Shown piece by piece: positions 56,701-64,000 of a stretch of 64,000 nucleotides of DNA. How positions within the stretch are numbered: position 1 is the first letter of the stretch; each line of letters begins with the position of its first letter. The stretch covers positions 105,701-169,700 of the forward strand of contig OZ034975.1 of assembly GCA_964030785.1 (NCBI GenBank), given 5' to 3'. A program made the position numbers and the translations under genes. A model generated the notes under the pieces. It saw only the letters and a program-made list of their open reading frames with translations. It did no database searches and was not told the origin of the DNA. Source of the stretch: Siderastrea siderea. Lineage: Eukaryota; Cnidaria; Anthozoa; Scleractinia; Rhizangiidae.

Positions 56701-59700
56701 CTCCAGTCTGTCGTTACCGCTGAAATACAAGAAACTAAAAACAGTTTTTAAAATATTTTATAATAGCTTTTAAGCTATATATTAACAGGAATCAATATGA
56801 TAATTCCACAACGATGACATCATATTTTTTTTCTTTTTCTTAGCAATACAAGCATCGTTCCTCAAGAATGTGAAGGCTTTGGTTGAAACCATGGACAATA
56901 TGGGCAACCCATTCTCTGATACTAGTGGTGATCTCTTAGTTCTTGATACTCGTGAGGTAATGGATGCAGCAGTCCACAATTCTGTCCGCAATTTGCAAGA
57001 GATTGGCAAACGTCAATGCAACGAGTTCTTTAGCAGGCGATTAGTAGAACGCACGACTCCACTCAGTGACAGAATACCAAAGAACAATTTGAGTTTATTC
57101 AGCTGGCGTCCTGACAAAGCAAAAACCCGCACACAGGAGCAGCGTCTGTCAATGAAAAGGGACCGGCATTTGTTCGCAACTTTATATATCGCCAGTCAAG
57201 TGCGCGATGCTGACCTTGAAGAGTTTTTCCAACATGAAAACCAGTCGTGGCCACCTTCAATATCTGACTACGGCAAGTTGAGATCAGTTACAAAGTCTGA
57301 CCTACTTCCATGCCTGGAAGATCTCCTGCCGCAAACTGACGAAGCGAACAACTTAGTTCCTGAAGTGGACATGATTGTTCTCGATGGTGCAGTAATAGTC
57401 AACATGATTAAACCTGCCAAGTCCAATACATTCGCAGAGTATGTCAGTGAATTTATGACATACATACGAAGTCAGTTCACGAAATCTGTTCAACGAGTCG
57501 ATGTAGTGTTTGATGACTACAGAGAGGCGAGTCTCAAGGCGGCCACAAGGATGAAGAGGGGAACGGGTGTGCGCATCAGAGTGGAAGGAAGAAAGAAACT
57601 TCCTAAAAACTGGCATCAGTTTCTGCGAGAAGACGGAAACAAAACAGAGCTCTTTAATCTTCTCAGCGATAACGTAACAGCGGAGACTTTTCCTGGTGTG
57701 GTGGTGATGACTAGAGGAAAAGAGCTTCGCTGCTCGGAGGTAGTTAACGAACAGGGGCTTTCGCCTTGCACGCACGAAGAGGCGGACACACGGATGCTAC
57801 TGCATGCCGCAGATGGTGCCAAACAAGGATTCAAAAGAATCTTGGTTAGGACTGTTGACACAGATGTTGTTGTTCTCGCTGTCAGTACCGCTAACAAACT
57901 GGCATGTGAACAGTTAATTGTGTCATTTGGAACAGGAAAGACATCCCGGTACCTAGATGCAACTCTCATGGCGCGACAATTGGGCAGTGTCAAGTGCGAC
58001 GCATTACCTGCTTTCCATGCACTCACCGGGTGCGACACTACGTCAGGTTTTGCAGGAAGAGGAAAGCGTACAGCATGGTCGGTGTGGAATAAGTTCAGTG
58101 ATGTCACGCCCACTCTACTAACACTAACAGAAGCACTCATAGATGAGATCCTTCCTACCATCGAGAGATTCGTCATTCAGATGTATGACAAAGAAAGTTC
58201 TGATAGCAGTGTTAACAAGGCAAGACAAACTTTGTTCACACAGAAAGGCAGGGAGATAGAGAACATTCCACCAACAAAGGATGCCCTACGTCAGCACGTC
58301 CTTCGAACAGGATATCAGGCTGGTCATGTGTGGGGTCAGGCTCTCCTTAAAGAACCACAGCTACCTAGCCCAGACGAATTCGGCTGGAGGCGCCAAAATG
58401 ATTCTTCTCAGTGGGAGGTGAAGTGGATGGACCTGCCTCCTGCTGGTGCAGCTTGCCGTGCTGTAGTCAAGTGTGGATGCACTAAAGGATGCAAAGGGCG
58501 GTGCAGATGTGCTAAAGAAAATCTGCCGTGTACAATGTTGTGCAAATGTGGTGGTTGTAAGCGCCTTGAATGAAAGGGACACTTGTTTGGCCATATACGT
58601 TTAATTGTTGTATCCTATTAGCTCACGACAGAACAGTCATTCAGTCAATATCGGGGCTTCTTTGAAATGACTACATTGAAATCACAATTTTTGCTGCGAA
58701 ATGACCTCTGTAATTCTTAGAAACACTTTTAAAGCAATTTTGATAGCAAACGTCGTTTTTTTGGTGTTAGATCAATAAGTATGTATCATTAAATTGGCAG
58801 TTTGACGCTGTACCAAGTTGTTTTGTTCAATGTTGTTGTAGCAATAAATCTGCCCGGCGGCCATTTTGAAAAATGTCCCGTCCCCCCTGACAAAGGCCAC
58901 TTCCAGGTTGCCTATAATCTTTGAAATGTTCCCCATGAATTATAGTATTAGTGTGCCAAGTTTCATGCTTTTATCATAAAGTGCACAAAACTTTCACATA
59001 TCCGCCGGACTATATGGACATTGTAACCTACAATCATGCCCTGTTTTGTTTCACTCGGCGAAACATTCAGGTAGGAAAAGCAAAACCAAAAATACCGAGC
59101 GACCCACGTTAGAGAATACGAGAGTGATGCTAAAATTCGGCCTCATTGCAGGTTATTCTCTGTTTTAAAACTAATGAACATTTGTACCTATATATTGAGC
59201 AACTTTTTAACAAAGTTAGCCTGTTCACAAAAGTGCCTCTGAAAAGATTTGAAGTTTGTGAAGATTTTGAAGGTTTTCCACATAAAAAAATTACAGACCA
59301 CTGTATGGAGAAGGGAACTACTTATCAGAAATTCTACATTCTGAATTACCTTCATATTTTTTAACCAACATCTTTTTCAACAAAACGCAAATCTACCGCA
59401 TAAATAAGTAAGCAAGGGCACAAATGAACAATTTTTGAACTAAAATTTCCCTAATAGTCTTTGCGTTTTCACTGAAGTAAACTGATTAGCATTGCTGCAC
59501 CACTGGGCTACAACAATTATTAACTGGTACATTCTTTTTTACAAAAGGGTATTCTTAAAAGATGGTCAAAGATGACAATCAAACTACAGAAAAAAGAATA
59601 AATTATAGAGATACGACCTTAAACACATGGAAGGCTTCAAACTGAATATTCCTGCTCTTGTCTTTCAGCATATTCATCATAAGCTTCAGGTTTTCAGGAT

Positions 59701-62207
59701 TGCTAATGTACCGCGTCATCACCGTGAAGTTATGGCGATCCAGTAACAGCTCACCAAGAAGCTATGCATCAAAATAAAAGCACATGGTATCTCATGAAAG
59801 TAGCTTTCATCACTTGGGGGATTTCATCCACAGGCTCATGAATTGAGCCTTTTAATATCTAAAAAAGTCAGCTTTATTCCAATTTATTGTATTATTTTAT
59901 TGTACTTTACTTTCAGTAATTATGGAGGGCCATAGGTTTCTCAGCCTCTAGACTACGAGCAGTCTCTCTTCCGCTCAGGGATAGTCGAGGGAAACAAACA
60001 AGCAAGAGGGTGCTAAAATTGCCTGCGGCGTTGAAATGTGACGCACGTTGAGCCCGCCAGTATACACCAGCGGCTCAACACGCGCATCACGTTTCAATGT
60101 GACACTGAGGTGATTTCGCACTCACTCACTTGTTCGTTTACCACGACTATCCCTGAGCAGAAAGAGAGACTGCTTGTAGCCTACTCAGCCTCAGCTGTCA
60201 AATGTCACCCTCTTCGAAAAATGTACTTATTCAGCACACCAACTAATTACCTTCAATGACTGTCTTTTTGTCACATAGTTTTCTGAATACAGTAACTTGC
60301 CATATCGTCCAAAAAACTAGGGGAAAAAGAGAAAGAGATCCAGAAAGAGAAACTTGTAAATTAGCTAATCAAACGTAAGAACATAAAATCTATCAGAGGC
60401 ACAAACTTGAAAGAAACCAGACATTCACTGACCTTATCATAGTTCTTTTCTAAGAATTCTGCACACATTATTTTGTGTTTTGTGAGAAGGTCCTGTGGAT
60501 GGAAGAATTCACCTTTCAAATGTTAACATTTTTGTTTGAAATAAGAGATTTCAACTATTAGAAAGATTTCTTCTGTAGCACCCAAACATTGGTCACACCA
60601 TCAAATAAGAAAAATACTGTCAGACGACTCTGTCACAGAAGGGCATTAATACTTTAAAGAGGTTGCACAGAATATGCAGCCACTAGGCAAAACTAACAAG
60701 TTTAGGATTGTCCCTTCCTACCAAGTCTGACTCAGTTTTATTTTAAAATCTGATCACAATAATGGAATTCTAGGGAGATGAACCATATAGAAACTAAAGC
60801 ATCAATTCCATGACACTATTAGTACCTCTCCACCAAATAAAAAAAGGAAAAACTGACTCTTGAGCAAGAAGCTGGAGTGATGGAGTAAAAAAAGGTCGCT
60901 AACATGTTGTCAATAAATTAAATATCTTTCTTCAATAATGGCCCTTTTAAAAAAGACACTCCTGCTTCACCTGGGACAAACTTGGGCAAACAGTGTTTAG
61001 TGTGTCTCTAGTTAGGCATATTGTAGTTCATCTTGTACAAAGACGGACACAAAATGGATTATCAGCCAAGACAAACCATCTGCTTTTGTTTGTCTTGGAA
61101 GGAGAACTAAGATGGGCACAAGACGGTTTGTCCACTGAGACCAACTATCTACTTTTGTTCCTTTTGGAAGATGAACTACATCGATCTCTAGGATAATCCA
61201 TCTTGTGCCCATCTTTATACAAGCTACACAAGGCATAATGGATAATACATGTCTCTAGTATAAAAGTGGCCAATTAGAACTTGTAACAAAAGACATCAAC
61301 TTAACTGAAAATACCTTGAATGTCGTGAATGCATCTGATGCAATATCAAATGTCGACATTTCAACGTAATCAAAAAACTTGTAGAATCGTTCCTGAGGAA
61401 GGATAGCTCTGGCCAACGGTTCATGACGAATACATTCTCTAAGCATCACTCCGCAGTTCAAGGCTACTTCATGGGCCTCATAGCTGAAACAAAGAAAATA
61501 AAAATATGCACCGAAGCGTAAACCAGTTTCCCAGATAATGAGTCAGCAGGTCAGTGGATTACACCTCAATACAACAAATTTAATTTACGGTAAAGAAGAT
61601 CACAGTCAGCAAAGCTCATGTCCACTTGAAATTCTGTATTGACTTCTGCTAGTTAGGTAACTACATTCAATATTTTTTTGGTTTCTTAATTAAACCATTT
61701 TTGTCAACTTTTAAACAAGTACAATGGGTGAGTAGTTAAATCAGCTAACTGATGTAAGACCTGTGAGTCTGCTAAACTATTAAATAGATGTGCATTTCAG
61801 TATGAAAACTCTGAAGTTCAAGATTCAATTTGAAATAGAACTATTTCACTGCTTTTAGTCATTGTTTGTAGTAGAAGTCTCAAAAAACAAAGATGTTTTA
61901 TTAGTTCAGCAGGGTATAAGGTCACATTTGTGTGCTCTGTTTGGCTGATTTAAATCCATCGATTAATTCAACTGTCAGTTTAGAAAATCAAAGTTCACTT
62001 GCTGTTGAAAGGCGTAGTGCAGCATTAGTTAGTAACTCTCAGGTAATTTATCCAAAAAGAGTGTTTTTTTTCCAAGGCAGTGTACAAACCTTACCCCTTA
62101 ACAAGTTGAAACAAGATCTCTTCGTTTGCAACAATGTACTCCACTGTGGGGAAACGAGTTCCAATTTGTCGCCTTAGAATGTTGTTGAAAATTTGGGCGA
62201 CATCTTT
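50788..62207 (-). CDS. CAB39: CAB39 / MO25 (calcium-binding protein 39), 5' part off the window
   Basis: Coding exons on the minus strand are 62207-62095, 61483-61315, 60492-60433, 60316-60251, 59761-59618, 52964-52859 and 50846-50788, all GT-AG with matching phases. They encode the last 238 residues of a family usually about 340 long; the first exons must lie beyond 64000. Recognisable blocks are [111 protein letters not shown] and [20 protein letters not shown]25 is an armadillo/HEAT-like helical scaffold that binds STRAD and activates LKB1 and related STE20 kinases in the cytoplasm. Intron 5 of those visible contains the Academ-like transposon, the last intron a LINE remnant. Confidence 0.96.
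51470..52740 (+). pseudogene. Non-LTR (LINE) reverse transcriptase remnant
   Basis: Broken frames give [21 protein letters not shown], then a damaged FIDFEKA region, [23 protein letters not shown] (the catalytic box, near 51920-51942), a 129-residue open stretch at 51976-52365 ([28 protein letters not shown]) and a decayed C-terminal part to about 52720. Stops and frameshifts are frequent. The 5' half of the element is missing. Antisense to CAB39 in its last intron. Confidence 0.85.
53111..58981 (+). mobile_element. Academ-like DNA transposon, nearly complete
   Basis: Terminal inverted repeats of about 130 bp (53111-53240 and 58852-58981) start CTTTATGATAAAA and include ACTTGGCACAC, AGATTATAGGCAACCTGG and TTTTCAAAATGGCCGCC. 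TGCA flanks both sides (53107-53110, 58982-58985), consistent with the 3-4-bp duplications reported for Academ, though TGCA is a palindrome and could instead be part of the repeat. Between them is one long split gene with an XPG/FEN1-like nuclease domain and a Cys-rich end, the combination known for Academ transposases. It lies inside a CAB39 intron in the opposite orientation. Confidence 0.8.
53653..58573 (+). CDS. Academ-like transposase gene, two exons, one in-frame UGA
   Basis: Exon 1 runs from 53653 (or the better ATG at 53791, [11 protein letters not shown]) to 56644; exon 2 is 56844-58573. The GT-AG intron of 199 bp keeps phase 1. The frame holds one stop, TGA at 54583-54585. Two N-terminal zinc-binding repeats pair CxxC with HxxxC (CIFC/HTTC and CFFC/HTQC). 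The middle part (to 56644) has [15 protein letters not shown] and GGLHIKM blocks that I cannot assign. Exon 2 looks like an XPG/FEN1 nuclease: [11 protein letters not shown] near 57376, [22 protein letters not shown] near 57500, EEADTR near 57778, TVDTDVVVL near 57850 and [15 protein letters not shown] near 58025, matching the acidic residues and helix-hairpin-helix order of FEN1. A Cys-rich end follows (58455-58570; about eleven Cys in CxC and CxxxC spacings). Only the UGA would prevent a full-length product of roughly 1,570 residues. Confidence 0.78.
59949..60183. mobile_element. Mutator-like MITE with 9-bp target duplication CTCAGCCTC
   Basis: The ends TAGACTACGAGCAGTCTCTCTT and the inverse of AAGAGAGACTGCTTGTAGCCTA form the inverted repeats, extended by CCGCTCAGGGATAGTCG. 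CTCAGCCTC stands at 59940-59948 and 60184-60192. No coding. It lies in a CAB39 intron, between the exons at 59618-59761 and 60251-60316. A relative is at 8636-8859. Confidence 0.85.
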
Positions 62208-64000
62208 CTTGCACTGGCACAAAAAAAATACAGAGACCAAAATGTTAACAATGACAGTAGCTTGAATTTTACCACAAAATGATACTGTTGAAGCAAAACT
62301 ATTTTCAGCTCTTTAAGTTTACAAAGAAACTTAGTACATCTCTTCACTGTCTCTCAAGAGTGACCTTAAGGTTACTCCGGACCTTCGCGGGTGTCCTCCC
62401 ATGTCCTCCGGGAAAAATTTGTATGCATGCCATTTTAAAGGAAAGCATGGCAAACTAGAATTATATCGTTGGAAAGCTTAATAAATGAATTAATAGGGTA
62501 CCAAAATTCGGCAGATTTCTGTGAAATTTGGCCTGAACATTCCTTAGATGTTGTGAAACAAAAGTGTGTCTGAGATTTTTGAAATTTATAATATTTCACC
62601 TGTGGCGATCTTCAATGCAATGCCATTGCGCATTCTTTGCAGCTCGAACTTGACAGATTAATTAAAAAATAACCAGTCAGAATATCGAAAAGTGCTGACA
62701 CACTTTTGATGATTGATCCTTTGTGATTAACACTGTGCAGTTATTTTGCCAAGGCACTTGGAGTTGATACCCTATTAATTCAATTGAATGACGCATGGTC
62801 ATTTTTGTGGTTGTTTGCGATTTTCTTTTGTAGAATTGGGTCCAGAGTCTCCGATGGCGAAGTAAGGCAAGTTAAATATTCTCCAATATTTCAGGGCTAA
62901 AAATTTAACTTCAGTGTTTGGTCGCCACTCGGGCCAGTATCCCTGAATTCTTAGTGGGCCAGGCCAAAATAAAGTGGCCCTCAAATTTTCTCTGCTAACA
63001 CAAAAAATTTTTAACCATTTTTACTCAAATAAATGCCTTACGGATGTTTCGGGCCGTGTTTTCTAGTAGGGTGTTCGACTGACATGCCAAAAGAAATTTG
63101 CTTGATCTTAACATTGTCTTGAAAGCTCACATTTGCCAGTGTACTGTTGAGAAATTGGTTAAATTGATATAATGATAAAAACTTTGTTCGGTCTGTGTTG
63201 GGAATCATTCGTCTCCTTCTTCCTTGCCCTATAGGTCGGAACCTATAGGTTCTGACTTGGTCCATAAACTCCCAAAGAAAAACTGGACCATTTTTTTCCT
63301 AATACGGACAAAACGATCTTCTCAACGCCTAAAAACTACAGTATCACGATTCTCAATTTCTTTCGAATGCTTTTGAATTCAGGTGAAAAGTAAGTCTATT
63401 ACGTACCACATCTCGTGTCAACAAAATCAAAATGGTGTCTACATATCGGAGCGATCTAAAAACTCGATCACGAATGGTTTAAATTTTGCACTTAAGAGTG
63501 AAACTTTTACTACAATTGATGAACTTAGAGTTGAGGAAAGAAAGGAAAGAAAAGAAAGGTACTCCAAGGAAAAGCATTTTATTTTATTGTTGTTATTCTT
63601 TTCGTACTTCTCAAAACGTAGTCGCCCTTCAGGCGATCAAACCTCAACTTTTAGTGGTCCTGGACACTTCTTAGTCGCCACAGGCGACTGTGCGACCGCC
63701 AAGTTTTAACCCTGATATTTACTAAAAAAAATGAGCTAAAACTTGACAAACCACACGAAAAAATTAACTTCAGCTTAGCAGCCGTGCTTTGAAATGTTAT
63801 ATTCACCGGGCAGTGTGGTGAATATAGCATTAAAATTATACTAAATACATTTAGTCGCTCTAGCAAATCTCCTTCAAAAGATGAAGATGCTAAGATAGTT
63901 AAACAGCTATGAGTAAAATAACATTTGGGCTTCTTGAGCTTGTAGCATGAAGAAACCAGGTGTTTTACTAACTGGAGAGGAAACTTGTTTATCAAGGGGA
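62208..64000. other. CAB39 intron, no further exon recognised
   Basis: The preceding CAB39 exon (coding the part before KDVAQIF) was not found on the minus strand here, so this is probably intron up to the edge. Frames such as 63383-63709 have no domain. No clear transposon ends were identified. Confidence 0.45.

Noticed and set aside
56870..58573. Treating exon 2 of the transposase as a separate gene starting at 56870
   Set aside because: The apparent start is a GTG inside a frame that continues upstream to an AG acceptor in phase with exon 1.
1..64000. CRISPR arrays, bacterial operons, tRNA or rRNA genes
   Set aside because: Tandem repeats here are microsatellites, minisatellites or duplications without spacer structure. 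No tRNA cloverleaf or rRNA segment was recognised, and gene structure is eukaryotic.

Overview
The window is nuclear DNA from an animal, most likely an anthozoan cnidarian such as a stony coral or sea anemone. Genes are split by short GT-AG introns. The conserved genes (PIN4, GPALPP1, CAB39/MO25) are animal genes of deep ancestry. Two secreted proteins are built from extracellular modules exchanged as phase 1-1 exons. The non-coding DNA is AT-rich and full of MITEs, Penelope-like elements and LINE tails of the kind common in cnidarian genomes. The assignment to Cnidaria is an inference; there is no rRNA or mitochondrial marker to confirm it.

Layout. 1-2.1 kb: an intronless rhodopsin-class GPCR on the minus strand. 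2.1-10 kb: no gene recognised; MITEs and microsatellites. 10.0-15.7 kb: PIN4 (parvulin), minus strand, five exons. 16.0-23.5 kb: GPALPP1, plus strand, eight exons, divergent from PIN4 across about 310 bp. Both genes carry several nested DNA transposons in their introns. 23.5-28.6 kb: repeats, including a 430-bp element with a 6-bp target duplication, plus one doubtful two-exon ORF. 28.6-39.3 kb: a seven-exon gene for a secreted protein with signal peptide, FN3, three Frizzled cysteine-rich domains and a lectin-like tail. Its third intron holds an inverted pair of Penelope-like retroelements with intact reverse transcriptase frames. 39.3-46.3 kb: no host gene; a 2.5-kb palindromic TTAA-flanked element with decayed P2X7-tail-like coding in both arms. 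46.3-48.6 kb: a three-exon gene for a secreted PAN-EGF-discoidin protein. 50.8-62.2 kb: CAB39/MO25, minus strand, last seven coding exons (the N-terminal exons lie beyond the right edge). Its introns hold a LINE remnant and a nearly intact 5.9-kb Academ-like DNA transposon. 62.2-64 kb: nothing recognised.

The host genes look functionally unrelated: signalling receptor, prolyl isomerase, nuclear GPALPP protein, Wnt-type ligand-binding secreted protein, adhesion-type secreted protein and LKB1 scaffold. What unifies the window is the load of mobile elements lodged in introns. The most notable are the Academ-like element, with terminal inverted repeats, a split gene, an XPG/FEN1-like nuclease domain and one in-frame UGA, and the palindromic Penelope pair with hammerhead-like motifs at its outer ends.
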